Origin: Skeletonema tropicum
Taxonomy: Eukaryota > Bacillariophyta > Thalassiosirophyceae > Thalassiosirales > Thalassiosiraceae
Assembly (NCBI GenBank): GCA_037178625.1
Contig: CM074148.1
Span: 620,001 to 684,000, forward strand
Length of the DNA: 64,000 nucleotides
Direction: 5' to 3'
Within the stretch, counting starts at the first letter, position 1. Every line of letters starts with the position of its first letter. The notes under the pieces were generated by a model, which worked only from the letters and a program-made list of their open reading frames with translations, had not been told where the DNA came from and did no database searches. The translations under genes were made by a program, and so were the position numbers. Positions 22,261-32,692 of this stretch are shown in pieces.

Positions 22261-24310
22261 TCTATGAATAAAGGTGAGTCGGAGGCTCGTCGATTTGCAA
22301 CTACACTTCAAAATGGTCACATTCGGAAGGCAGTCCGGGAGGTGACGGATCGAGGTCAAGGTGGTCTGTACAAGCCAACTGACCTTGACTCCAAGACGGG
22401 GGAGCCAGTCATTGATGTACTGAGGTCAAAGTTCCCCTCCCCCGTGACCCCAGCTGAAGGTGACCCCCTCGTTTCCCAGAAACCCCCGGACTTCGAGGAA
22501 GAGGATGTAGTTGCTTTTGTTTATGTCGATTCGGATCACATTGAGAGTCGCTCTAGCAAACTTCATGGGGCTGCAGGCCTCTGGAGTGGATGGTATAATG
22601 CTAAAAGCGTGGCTTACCCGACACGGAGCAGCTTCTGATGCTCTACGAGTTGAAATGGCGGAGTGGGCTGCATGGCTTGGATGCGTACAACCGGATTATG
22701 CCAAAATCCGTGCCCTCAACCACGTGCGTCCGCTTGCGCTTGCAGTGGATAAGGAGCCGGGAGTCCGCCCTTTGGGCTGTGGTGAAATCTGGATGCGGCT
22801 GATCTCTGGAACAATCCTTGATCAGTGCAAAGAGCGAGCGCGGGACGCCTGCAACAATGTCCAACTCTGTGCTGGACTTCAGGCGGGCATTGAAGGTGCA
22901 ACTCATGCCATTCTGGAGGTATTTCCAGAATTGGGTGGGTGGCTGAACATGCAAAGAGCGGCGAATAAGCCGGAGACGGAGATCAGAGATGGAGATGACG
23001 GGAGGTGATGGAGATGGGTCTGATGATAGCGAGATGGAAAGTTCAAGTCAGAATGAAGAGCCACCGGCGGGTGCCACAACTGAGGAGGCGAGCACTGACC
23101 CAACACCCCCACCCTTCCCTGAATATCCCATCCAACCTGACACGGAAAACTCGCACTACATCCCAGAGAGTGGCTATGGCCTCCTCCTAGTGGATGCTCG
23201 CAACGCTTTCAATGAACTCAATCGATACAACATGTTGTGGGAGGTATACCATCGATGCCCCCCACTCGCAAAGATAGCTTTCAACCGCCGACACCATAGC
23301 CTTTGCTTTATGCGGAATGAAATGGGAGAAGACCCTACCGGCATTGCGTGCAAGGAGGGCATCACGCAGGGGTGCTGCCTGTCTATGGTGTGCTATGGCA
23401 TCGCCCTGATGCCACTAGCGGAATGGTTAAGGGAAAAAGTCCCTGGAGCTCTCCTACCTTGGTATGCTGATGATCTCGGCGGTGTCGGTACTGCCCTCGA
23501 TAACGCTACTATGCTTCAGCTTCTCAAAGAAAAGGGGCCCTATGTTGGATACTATCCCGAACCAGATAAATCCCACTACATTTGTATGCCGCAAGATGAA
23601 GATGCTGCACGAGCAGCCTTTGAAGCGGCTGGCATCTCGGAACTGAATTATGGACGCAACCACCGATACCTTGGTGGAGTGTATGGTGATGCAGCTGAGA
23701 AGGAGGAGTGGGTCAAGAAGAAAGTGGAACAGTGGGTATATTGCGTGGAAGTCCTTGGCAAATGTGCCTACACACAACCCCAGGCGGCTTATGCAGGTTT
23801 TGTACTGTCTCTTCAGAATGAATGGACATACTTATCGCGCATTGTGCCAAACGTGGGGCCCCTTCTTGCTCCGATTGAGGTTGCCATTAGAGAGAAATTT
23901 ATCCCACCTCTCTTTGGCATCTCCCCATCGGAATTATCTGGAGAGCTGCGACACCTGCTTTCCCTTAGTGTGAAACATGCAGGCTTAGCAATCCGGTTCC
24001 CTGTGGAACAATCTGAGGATTGCTTCAAAACGTCGCGACAAGCGGTGGAACACCTGGTTGAAACGCTGGTCAATCGTCGGGAACTCTGCCTGAAAACCCA
24101 CCAGTACTCAGCTATGATGGCTAAAATTGGATCGCAGGAAGCGAAGAAGCTTGATGCTGAGTGCCATCTCACCCAATGGGGGAGAGAGAAACCAGGTGAT
24201 AAGAGGAGGTTGGAACGGATCTGTGAGACTGGATGTTGGCTGACGGCTGTCCCAAACCGCCTCAATGGAACGAACCTATCGGCTGAAGAGTTTTGAGACA
24301 ACTTACGTCG
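22261..24310 (+). mobile_element. Second copy of the RT element, frameshifted and 3'-truncated
   Basis: This copy includes RT N-terminal parts absent at 5069-7332: PPDFEEEDVVAFVY, then LHGAAGLWSGW or, in the next frame, ASGVDGIMLKAWL, RPLGCGEIWMRLISGT and LCAGLQAGIEGATHA. From 22989 the frame matches the first copy closely: LLLVDARNAFNELNR, CKEGITQGCCLSM, PWYADDLGGVG, PDKSHYICMPQ. Frame changes near 22530 and 22980 and a TGA at 24294-24296 (an Arg codon in the other copy) break it. Homology stops at about 24310, so the zinc/nuclease part is lost. Orientation is opposite to the first copy. Confidence 0.8.
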
Positions 24311-24326
24311 ACTGTAACTGTAAGTG

Positions 24327-25465
24327 TGTCATCCAACCTTTGCTGCGTCCTCCCTCACCCATTGATGCCGCCTCCTTCACACAGCCGCAGACCCCATCAT
24401 CATCATTGGGGAGTAGTCATACTTTGAGCTCGCCCTCCCCCCCTAAAATATGAAATAACCATCATTGGTATGATCCCGCCTACTTCTTCTTCTGGCGAAC
24501 GAACATGGCACTGGAAGAATGTGGAGTCAAAAGTCATTTGGAAATGACTCGCAGTATCCATCTTGGTCATAAGCAGTTGTGAGTACCGTCAGCACTTGAT
24601 TGATTTGTTTCCAACGTTGGAATTAAGTACATACTTACAATACGACAAAGGATACGACTAAAAGAGGCTTTTAGCTCTCTGGGATGAATCACCATTATTT
24701 TTTAGAGAGGCCCGGCCTCTCCTGGTGCGTGGCGTTGGAGAAGGCGTTCGTCAAACAGTGCAAATCGTTCGTGGAACTGTTTATGTACAATATGACTAGA
24801 ATAAGGTGACGAACACGAATAATAAAAGTAACACAGAGATAAATAATAGGCAGAGGAGGCATGAGACGTAGGAGTAAGCAATGCATGCAGTACGGCAGGT
24901 CTTAGCAGTAGCAGCGATATTGATAAAGTTGGCTTTCTCATCCTCATCCGCGCTCTATCCTGCTGTAGCTGTAGCGATCACAATGACTCAGCGTTCTGAA
25001 TTGGATCTACCAATGAGCATATTGATATCGAACTATCGGTTTCCTTCAACACTGACAACTCCAATTTGGGAGGCCTACTGCGTTGACGTTTGCCACGTTC
25101 TCACATTGCTGCTGCTGGTCGATCTCCACTCTGTCGCAGTTGTCACAGGAAATCAGCCAAGTCATCATTGGAATGATCCTACCTCCTTATGGCAAAGGGC
25201 GTCTGCAATGCCAAATGTACTTCAGTGAATTCATTCGATAAGCACCACATACAAGTTCGATGATTTGGCGAATACTCTTGCAGTTGTGGAGAGACAGTGT
25301 GACAAAGTTTAGGTATGGCGAACATGTTTTTGTTAGCCAAGGCTATGGGTCCTCCGGTTTCGTCTTGCGATGCTGGAGTATCACATAACGCTCTCGTTTA
25401 GTTCTATGTACATGTTGTACCATTTGAAAAAGCTATACATACCATGTCAGGTGTGGCTCTACTTC
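24327..25465 (+). repeat. Diverged ~1 kb dispersed repeat, copy B
   Basis: This matches 17165-18105 but carries about 260 extra bases (24595-24855). The extra piece contains the perfect hairpin GAGAGGCC-C-GGCCTCTC (about 24703-24719), so it may be a nested insertion. The copy directly abuts the truncated RT element. Confidence 0.65.
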
Positions 25466-25877
25466 TAACTCACCCAGGGCACATAAAAGAACTCACCCTC
25501 TGTATCGGAGAAGAGAAAAGAAGAGTACTCCTACCACCTCGAGCCAGCAGGTAGATCAACACTTACCTAAGTACTTGGAGAATGATAAGTACTTATGTAC
25601 TGCTCTTCTTCACGCGCTGCTGTTGTGAGTCACGAACGGTTTTTCTTGATGTCTTTTCCAGCAGGTTGTCACAAAAAAAGATTTCAGAACACAGAACAAA
25701 CTAAAGCTGCGCTCGCTCGTGTTTGCTGCTTGTTGCGCGCGTAGCTTGTGTTCACAGAACACGAAGGCAGGAGTGTCAGAACCCCTAGCAACCCCTTCCA
25801 TTCGAGATGCCACTGCAAATAATAATACCACGGCCACATTCACATCATCCGACGGTTATAATACAATAAACAAAATA
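25466..25877. other. Upstream region of the iron-ADH-like gene
   Basis: The coding frame is open upstream to about 25719 but contains no ATG before 25878. This stretch is probably the leader, or a presequence read from a non-ATG or spliced start. Confidence 0.4.
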
Positions 25878-27233
25878 ATGGCACTCCATCTTTCTATAAA
25901 CAAACAGCTCACCCCAGAAGCCCGACAAGCCCTCCTCATCCCCCCGGGCATGAACGCCGTACACGTCGGTATTCCATTCGGACCCACTGCACTAAACGAA
26001 GTGGAGAAATTGAACGTTACCAAAGTATACATCATGGCGAATAAATCCAGCAGTAAACTCCCCATGGTGGAAGAGTTTGTAAAAGCATTGGATACGAAGG
26101 GCTTTCTCGCAGCTCCAATGAATTGCAATGTGAGCATGGGCGGTGCAGAGGATGGATTACTTCAGGCATGTAATGAGGCTGCTGCAGTGAATGCGGATTG
26201 TGTTTTAACCATTGGTGGGGGGGCTGTTCAAGATGCTGGAAAGTTTGTTCGATTATGGCTCTCGGTGGCAGCAGATGGAGATGGAGAAACAACAACGCCC
26301 ACAGCAACAGCAACAGTGGATGGAATTTTGGCAGCAGCATCACAAAAGATAGATCCAACAATGTCCCCGTTACCACCACAAATTTGTTGTCCTAATTCAT
26401 TTGCAATGGCGGAATTCACTCATGTGGCTGGATTGGTAACTAACGATAATGTCAAGAAGGGTGCAACACATCCCAGTATGATGCCAACTGTGGTTATATT
26501 CGATACTACTCTTGCACGAGGGTTACCCGATTGGGTCAAATTCGGCACAGCACTAAGGGGAGTAGAACATGCCATTGGTGCCATTTGTCATCCCAATGCT
26601 ACCGATGACATTCGCTCCCGAGCACTCCAAGGACTAGAGTTCGTAAACAGAGGATTGAAGGGCATGGTCATGGTGGAAAAAGAAACAACTCCATCAGACT
26701 CTGCATCTGCAGCTGCAGCTGCAGAGGAGGCAGCACAAGTCGACTGTTACCTAGGTGGGTGGATGGCAATCCGTGCACTCAATACGGGAGGATGCTATCC
26801 CTCTATAGCACACTTGATTCAAAATCAATATTCGGCTAGGTTCAATGTTCATCAGGGATCGTGTTCGGGGATATTGTGTGCACGAATTTTGCAGTATCAT
26901 CGTGAGGAGAGTATGTTAAATCAAAAGTTAATTTCACAAGTGCTTGTTATGGACAATAATGGCAATAGTAGTGATAATGGAGAACAACAAGAAGAAGCAG
27001 CAGCATTGTCTCCTACTGCATCACAACTAGTATCAGATTTGGTGTCAGCATTGCCAGGAGTGGCAAAGGATCATGCCGATGCCAAGGTAGACGACGAAAT
27101 GTTGCGAAATTTTGCGGAATACATGTACAGTCAATATGGAGGAAAGATGAATAGATTGTGTCCGAAATCATTTGATACTGCAGGGGATGTTTATGACATG
27201 CTGGCACTGCCAATTGCAAGTCTCGCTGGGTAA
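25878..27233 (+). CDS. Iron-containing alcohol dehydrogenase / maleylacetate reductase-like
   Basis: The ATG at 25878 (MALHLSINKQLTPEARQ) follows an A-rich context and gives 451 codons, close to the usual 380-420 plus two low-complexity inserts (a Thr/Ala run near residue 135, an Asp/Asn/Gln stretch near 365). Visible family marks are the N-terminal Rossmann-like part with KVYIMANKSS, the NAD(P) loop IGGGAVQDAGKFV, AEFTHVAGLVT, PTVVIFDTTLARGLPDW, and GVEHAIGAICHP. In metal-dependent members an Asp stands four residues before the His of this last motif; here the position is Arg (LRGVEHA). The later His pair is also unusual (HQGSCSG...). Maleylacetate reductases lack the metal and differ at the same place, so reduction of a keto-acid or aldehyde without iron is plausible. 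Single exon; substrate unknown. Confidence 0.7.
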   Translation: MALHLSINKQLTPEARQALLIPPGMNAVHVGIPFGPTALNEVEKLNVTKVYIMANKSSSKLPMVEEFVKALDTKGFLAAPMNCNVSMGGAEDGLLQACNEAAAVNADCVLTIGGGAVQDAGKFVRLWLSVAADGDGETTTPTATATVDGILAAASQKIDPTMSPLPPQICCPNSFAMAEFTHVAGLVTNDNVKKGATHPSMMPTVVIFDTTLARGLPDWVKFGTALRGVEHAIGAICHPNATDDIRSRALQGLEFVNRGLKGMVMVEKETTPSDSASAAAAAEEAAQVDCYLGGWMAIRALNTGGCYPSIAHLIQNQYSARFNVHQGSCSGILCARILQYHREESMLNQKLISQVLVMDNNGNSSDNGEQQEEAAALSPTASQLVSDLVSALPGVAKDHADAKVDDEMLRNFAEYMYSQYGGKMNRLCPKSFDTAGDVYDMLALPIASLAG

Positions 27234-27704
27234 AGTAGGTGTTTATAGAATAATATTGTTTTGGAGAGATCCTTTTTCCATACCACGCGCACTATTAGTA
27301 CACAAACACATGGTGTTGGAGAGAGGAAGGAGGGGGATGGGATAACTGTGGCGCAGAGTTAGTAGGAGTAGGTACTTGCTTATTCTGCACCATCACGGGA
27401 ACCGCACTGCTCCTATGTAGGATTCTATAATAATCTCTCTAGAGAGAGAGAGCTGTGTATCAAAGTCAAAGATTTACCGAGGGGTCGACACAGGACTTGA
27501 TTTTAATTCGTCAATTTGTTTCACTCAGTGCATGCCGATGATAGGAGTACATGTACGTAGTCAATCGACCGATAGACTTGAACAATAGGCCATCGTGCAG
27601 GACTTACTTCTGAGCGTAGCACCAAGTACCTATATACTTCTTGATAGGTTAATAATTTCTTCATTCGACTCGACATTCTTTCAGTTTCAGTCATCCACTC
27701 ACTT
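27234..27704. other. Intergenic region between convergent genes
   Basis: The iron-ADH-like gene (+) and the sulfotransferase-like gene (-) converge here, so this space should hold both 3' ends. The only notable item is a short hairpin, TCTCTCTAGAGAGA-like, near 27434-27448. Confidence 0.5.
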
Positions 27705-28979
27705 TTACACAGGTCGGAGCTGATTCTTCGGCAAATCCCACCGGAACTCCATCAACTCATCACTAAAGCATTCATGATACTGTTCTACCAACGATTCATT
27801 GCAATTTCCCTCTATTCGTTTCCCCTTTAATTTTGCCCCTGTACCCGGTAACAGTGGCATGTGATACCTTGCACTGAGTTCTTCCATTGCCTGTTCTAGA
27901 TTTCGGTGTAGATATAATACGAATGTATGCTCCTCCTCGATTCCTCTTTCTTCTTCCAAGGTATTCATTCGTTTCACGACCCCATCTTGAAATCGATCTA
28001 GATCCACTCGACTGTATTTTCGAATATCGATTTCCATTTGAAAGTGTTGACACTTACCATTATCATCGCCAGCGCCAGCCCAATGTTCCTTAGCAGAACG
28101 ACATCCTTCTTCACCTGCTCGATCGTATTGTTGTTTGATTGCCGATTTGACCCAGTCATCGTAGGTGCGGAATGGAAAGAGATGGATATATTCGACATGC
28201 TGTGCCGTTGCTGCTGTAGCTGTTGCGTCCAAATCTGATTCTTCAATTTCCGCTGTTGTTGTTGTTGTTGTTGTAGATGGGAGCAAATCCATCACTGTAA
28301 TCTGATTCACACAAAAGTGACTCGTATCCACACACTCCTTCATTACTGCAACCAACCGATCTCCCCCAAAATACCCAGCTGGGGCATGACTTCGCCTTTC
28401 TCGTCCATACTCTGTAAGGTTGAGTTGTGGACATGTTTGTTGTAGATTCTTCTTACATGCTCTCCGTAATGTGGTGGAACCTAATTTTGGTCCGCAGTGG
28501 ATTAGTATAATTTGTCGTCGTTGTTGTTGTTTTGTTTTATTATTTGAGTTGTTGTATTGGTTGGGTAATGACGACACAGTTGAAGAAAGACCGAGAAGAT
28601 TGGAGAATTGAGTGGTTCGATTCCAATTTGGGGCAATTTTGCCCCATGTGGATGCTGCAATGTTTGCGTGCGTGATGTTGGATAATGTGTCAATTAGATA
28701 GATAGGAAGTGAGTCCGAGGATATTTGATGTGCAGAAGAAGAAGAAGAAGCGGAAGCAATTGAAATGGAATAATTTGCTACCAGCGGTATTACAATTGGA
28801 GATGATGCGATATCATCGCTTGAAGAGAAGTACAATGTCGATATCGTGTAGGAAGAGCGGAGTAGGGCGAGGAGAGATATCAAGAGAAGGATTAAAAGAG
28901 AAATTCCCCTCCGATCAACATCTTTAGCGGTGGAGGTTGAGCTAGCGTTGTCGGTGGTTTGCTGCTCTGCTTCGATCAT
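27705..28979 (-). CDS. Type II membrane sulfotransferase-like protein
   Basis: The ATG at 28979 (MIEAEQQTTDNASS) is chosen because the upstream extension starts only with GTG. A short polar N-terminus is followed by one membrane anchor (ISLLILLLISLLALL, residues about 26-42) and a Ser/Asn-rich stem with several N-glycosylation sequons, the plan of a Golgi luminal enzyme. The luminal domain has ILIHCGPKLGSTTLRRAC, which fits the 5'-phosphosulfate loop of PAPS sulfotransferases (usually GP.KTGTT/S), and a later HLFPFRTYDDWVKSAIKQQY, which fits the 3'-phosphate-binding R...S segment. Cys residues are paired across the domain. Low-complexity Thr and Ser runs interrupt it. The substrate, probably a polysaccharide or glycoprotein, cannot be read. 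Another nucleotide-binding transferase is possible. Confidence 0.55.
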   Translation of the reverse strand: MIEAEQQTTDNASSTSTAKDVDRRGISLLILLLISLLALLRSSYTISTLYFSSSDDIASSPIVIPLVANYSISIASASSSSSAHQISSDSLPIYLIDTLSNITHANIAASTWGKIAPNWNRTTQFSNLLGLSSTVSSLPNQYNNSNNKTKQQQRRQIILIHCGPKLGSTTLRRACKKNLQQTCPQLNLTEYGRERRSHAPAGYFGGDRLVAVMKECVDTSHFCVNQITVMDLLPSTTTTTTTAEIEESDLDATATAATAQHVEYIHLFPFRTYDDWVKSAIKQQYDRAGEEGCRSAKEHWAGAGDDNGKCQHFQMEIDIRKYSRVDLDRFQDGVVKRMNTLEEERGIEEEHTFVLYLHRNLEQAMEELSARYHMPLLPGTGAKLKGKRIEGNCNESLVEQYHECFSDELMEFRWDLPKNQLRPV

Positions 28980-29103
28980 ACTTTGTTTGTCATTCAACTT
29001 TAATTTGTAATGTGGTCGGTCGGTACTTATGGTCTCGGGTCTCGGGTTGTGGGTTGTATGTGTTTTGTAGTTGTTTTGGCGAATTGGAAGAAAAGCTAAG
29101 GTC

Positions 29104-29245
29104 TGAGTCACTTGGAGGACTCAGCACATGTGCTGAGACCCTACCTTATTTTGGATCTTCAGTTTAGGGGGCCACTAACTATTTACTAGTTATTTGGGGA
29201 GCTACCGGCTGTGTCGAGGCTTTGCAATTTTGCTCATCCATTTTG
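29104..29245 (+). repeat. Left member of an inverted repeat pair with perfect palindrome
   Basis: AAGGTCT...CTCAGCACATGTGCTGAG (palindrome 29120-29137) ...GACCCTACCTTATTTTGG, and further on GTCGAGGCTTTGCAA, reappear in inverted orientation at about 32590-32692. The pair could be the termini of an element of about 3.6 kb. It also lies about 140 bases upstream of the sulfotransferase-like start. Confidence 0.5.
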
Positions 29246-29292
29246 TTAGTGATCTTACTACGGTGAAACCCATCCTACAGCATCTTTCAACA

Positions 29293-29611
29293 AAAAAAAA
29301 TTAACGGAAATCTTAAAGTACGTCATGGTTGGCCCTCCAGGGGCGAAATTATCTACAATTATCTAGAGCAATGTCACAAGTTACTACCCTTCGAGTGTAA
29401 TTTTAAGCAAATAACCAATAGTTTTTCCATCACCCCGGAATTAGCAAAGAGGCAGTGATATGAAATTCCAAACCAAGTAATGGTCTTTTTTCCCAGATCG
29501 CACTCCGAGCTGCGACACCTCAAACAGCCAGGATTTGGCACGGGGGAGACTCGAACCCAAGACCCCGAACCAGAAGAGAGGCGGTGATACCACTACACCA
29601 CACCACCCCCT
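29293..29611 (-). mobile_element. SINE with tRNA-like head and 18-bp target-site duplication
   Basis: CTACAGCATCTTTCAACA occurs exactly at 29275-29292 and 29612-29629 and brackets 319 bases. On the minus strand the element begins with a tRNA-like head holding an A-box (TGGTGTAGTGG) and, about 35 bases on, a B-box (GGTTCGAGTCTCC), the internal RNA polymerase III promoter. It ends in a T run (A run at 29292-29300 on the plus strand), as in plant SINEs with oligo(T) tails. The head does not fold into a good cloverleaf (weak anticodon and T stems), so it is not a functional tRNA gene. Confidence 0.75.
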
Positions 29612-29629
29612 CTACAGCATCTTTCAACA

Positions 29630-31007
29630 TAGCATCCCCAGATCGACGAATTACGTTCGAACATTTTTCGTTATTGTTCTATAGGGTATATGTCAGCGTT
29701 TGCGCCCCGCATTGGCGGGGGAATGGCTAAGACTACGCTTAATAACACCATTACCATGGTCTCGACGGAGGGTGTCGAGATCAACGTCGACGGAGCATTC
29801 GACTCTACGCTCAATAAACCATCATATCCCCCAACAACCGGTGGTGCAATCATTACCAAATACCCATGGCGAGGTCTTGGTGGCAGGGTAACATCGAAAA
29901 AGGGGCATTAATGGAAATATTAACACAACACTGATTTTTGGGGCACTTTTGGCACCTTCAACACAGTTGTGTCCACTCTACACTCCATATGCAATGATAT
30001 CTACCAAGAATTGAAGGTGCATCCATTACATAACACCCATGGCGAGGTCTCAGTGACAGGGTAACATCAACAAAGTGCCGCTGATGGAATAATAACACAA
30101 CACCTGTCACCTGTTTTTTGGCTCTTTTTGACCCTCATCTTAGTGGTGTTCATGTGGAGAGACAAACAATAATAACAACCCCCCAGCGCCTCTCCTCAAC
30201 CAATCATGATATGAACTAATAATTCTACTACTTGGAGGGAATAATAAAGGCCCCCCATGCTCCCAAAACACCAACACCATGTCATGTACATAATTTACAT
30301 GTTATGTACATAAAAAAATAGTGACCACAACAATCAACCAATAAACAATGGATCTTAACGCTCTAAACAATAAAATAGCTTTATACTATCATAAATAACA
30401 GTTTGCGCCTATATTTATCAAAGGGAATCATGGAGGGGGAGTGAAATGGATGTCATCACATTATCATGTTAATTTACTAGCAAAATAATAAATATTTTTT
30501 TTATGGAGTGAACTCAACAGCTGCAGCAGAAAGCCGCAGCAATTTAATTCAGATGGGTATTGTGTACAATTTAAGCTATTGGTCGCCGTTATTGGTGCTG
30601 TGTGGGCGATGACATTGACATGGCGCAAATCGGCCGTAGGAGAGGTTTTGACGGCATGTTCACACCGATTTCACATCGCGCATCCCGTGGCGTGTTAAAT
30701 TTTTTTACTTGTAAACTAATGTACAGTCACATAACATACCGTCTTACGTACAAAAATAACAAGCAGCACCACGACTTTTTTTTAATTTGCGCTGCAATAG
30801 CATCGAGGAAGTTACCATCATAACCACCAATAACAACGGCATCATTTGGTAGACCGTTGCGAAAACTTACGAATCCAATCTATACCATATATTCAACTTA
30901 CTGTTAAATTTTCGCAACGACGCATTGAACAGTCAAGACAGCACAGTACGGTCATAAACACAACTACCCTGCACACCTCGCCATCTTTTTTCAACACAAC
31001 GAGCGCA
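29630..31007. other. Non-coding region with a diverged ~180-bp direct repeat
   Basis: 29860-29972 and 30036-30150 share CCCATGGCGAGGTCT, CAGGGTAACATC, ATGGAA.A.TAACACAACA and a downstream TTTTTGG block, so one unit has been tandemly duplicated. A 73-codon ATG frame at 29690-29911 (MSAFAPRIGGGMAKTTLNN) overlaps the first unit; I cannot support it as a gene. The rest is AT-rich. Confidence 0.45.
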
Positions 31008-32330
31008 ATGGAGACAATCAACGTCAAAGATTGTCCACGAGAAAAACCCGAATTATTATTAGCGGGTATGCTATTGTATATATGCAAGTACTCAATGATT
31101 TCCCATTGGTACCGCATCTGGGATCGTGATGAGGACAACCCTCCACCGGAAGTACGTCAAATCATGGACGCCGACAAGTTGGGAAATATTTTACAATTGA
31201 ACAAATTATCATTACAAAAATTCGCTGGAATAGACGATGACCTCTGGATATGGGTATTAGAACAATGTAAGTTGGTGAAAGTAAATGCAGCTGATAAAGT
31301 CATCTGTGCAGGCGCTGATAAATGGAAAGCATTTTTTGAGGAACACACGATTGATGCAGAGGTCGTCTCCGCCGCACCATTGAAATCAAGTACGCGGTGG
31401 TACATTCGTCTAGGACGAAAAACAGATAAGTGGGAAAAATGTTACCCCAGTGTATTAAAACAGGCGAATGACGGAAAGCTGTATCCGCCTCGTTGCCCAG
31501 GGATGGAAGTGATCGGTCGGAGAGTAAATGCAGAATTGCGTGTTTGGTATGAGGAACAAAACTACCCCGAGGAAGATGACTGGGTCTGTGACGACACCTG
31601 CGAAAAAGACAACAATGATAATGTCGGCGACAATTTCAACAGCAACAAATGCGCTGACAGCGAAGCTGCCAATCCACATGCAACAGAACGGCCTTCGGTG
31701 GGCAACACAAAGTTTCCACTTCTAGAAAAATATGGGTTGGCAGATCTTGATTTGTCGGACAACGCAAGCAACGATTATTTCAAGCGTATCTTGGGGGAAA
31801 TGGTGGCAAAGCAACAGCAACACACGGAAGAAAAGAATGTAATTGATTATTTCCAACTGCAACAGAATACTACTACAACCGCAGTTACCATTCGTTCGCA
31901 CAAGTCGGAGGAGGCATTCATGAGTTTCCACCGAAAGAATCCGTACCTCAAGGATGTGGTACGTTGTCTTCACAAGGAGGATGCAAAAGTAGGCGCAACG
32001 AGATTGGCAGACTTCCTTGCAAAACACCACGAGAATGAGTTCATTGATGCTGCAAATGCGGCAGGTGTCGCAGTATGTGGTGTGTTAGATGAGACAGAGA
32101 GTGCTGCTCTCTACAGTTCCATCAAACGGAAAGGAAGAGAGTGGAGGAGAGATGCAGGTTTGTCAAAGACGCAGATAAACATGCAGAAGCCGTTGGGAAG
32201 AAGAGAGCGAGTCAGAACAATGAAGATATCATGGCAAAAACTAGAGATACGAAGAGGCCACGAGGAAAGTACAAACAAAATAACGAATAATTGGTTGACA
32301 TCGAGATTATACGAAGCGCTGAAAATTTAG
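31008..32330 (+). CDS. Unknown 440-residue protein, possibly element-borne
   Basis: The ATG at 31008 (METINVKDCPREKPE) is the first in the frame; 54 more codons are open upstream without ATG. The N-terminal half has a helical region (LLLAGMLLYICKYSM), several Trp-containing segments (HWYRIWDRDEDNPPPE, LWIWVLEQCKLVKVN) and KSSTRWYIRLGRKTDKW. A low-complexity acidic/Asn linker follows at about residues 195-240. The C-terminal part is basic and helical (EEAFMSFHRKNPYLKDVV, GRRERVRTMKISWQKLEIRR). I recognise no domain. The C-terminus would suit nucleic-acid binding. It lies between the inverted repeats at 29104 and 32590, so it may be a passenger or accessory gene of a DNA transposon, but no transposase motif is seen. 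Confidence 0.5.
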   Translation: METINVKDCPREKPELLLAGMLLYICKYSMISHWYRIWDRDEDNPPPEVRQIMDADKLGNILQLNKLSLQKFAGIDDDLWIWVLEQCKLVKVNAADKVICAGADKWKAFFEEHTIDAEVVSAAPLKSSTRWYIRLGRKTDKWEKCYPSVLKQANDGKLYPPRCPGMEVIGRRVNAELRVWYEEQNYPEEDDWVCDDTCEKDNNDNVGDNFNSNKCADSEAANPHATERPSVGNTKFPLLEKYGLADLDLSDNASNDYFKRILGEMVAKQQQHTEEKNVIDYFQLQQNTTTTAVTIRSHKSEEAFMSFHRKNPYLKDVVRCLHKEDAKVGATRLADFLAKHHENEFIDAANAAGVAVCGVLDETESAALYSSIKRKGREWRRDAGLSKTQINMQKPLGRRERVRTMKISWQKLEIRRGHEESTNKITNNWLTSRLYEALKI

Positions 32331-32589
32331 GCATTAATAGAGCATGGCATCCGGCACCTGTTTTGGGTATCAATTTCGATCGATGTCATGGATTGGATGT
32401 TGTATGGGACGTCGTATTGAGCTAGCGGGTGGCATGTTCATGGTGGAATCGGATCGGTTAGCTGTGAGAAAAAGGGGGCACTTAGGGGGGATAAAACCTA
32501 AACACGTAATATCTAGTAAGATTATCTATGTGACCCCCGAAAAGGGGGATGGTAGGAAATTTTTTTTTAACTAGTGGCGAAATTGGTGT

Positions 32590-32692
32590 GATGTTGCAAA
32601 GCCTCGGCGCAGTTTTTGGCCAAAATAAGCTAGGGTCTCTGCACATGTGCAGAGTCCCTCTGAAGAGGACTCCCACATGTGACAGAAGACCT
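32590..32692 (-). repeat. Right member of an inverted repeat pair with perfect palindrome
   Basis: The reverse complement reads AAGGTCTTCTGTCAC, then the palindrome CTCTGCACATGTGCAGAG (32637-32654), AGACCCTAGCTTATTTTGG and CGCCGAGGCTTTGCAAC, aligned with 29104-29240. The palindrome differs from the left one at two positions that compensate each other (A/T exchanged for T/A). Confidence 0.5.

Noticed and set aside
29538..29611. A functional tRNA gene on the minus strand
   Set aside because: A and B boxes are present, but anticodon and T stems do not pair well and the segment is the head of a 319-bp element with target-site duplication.
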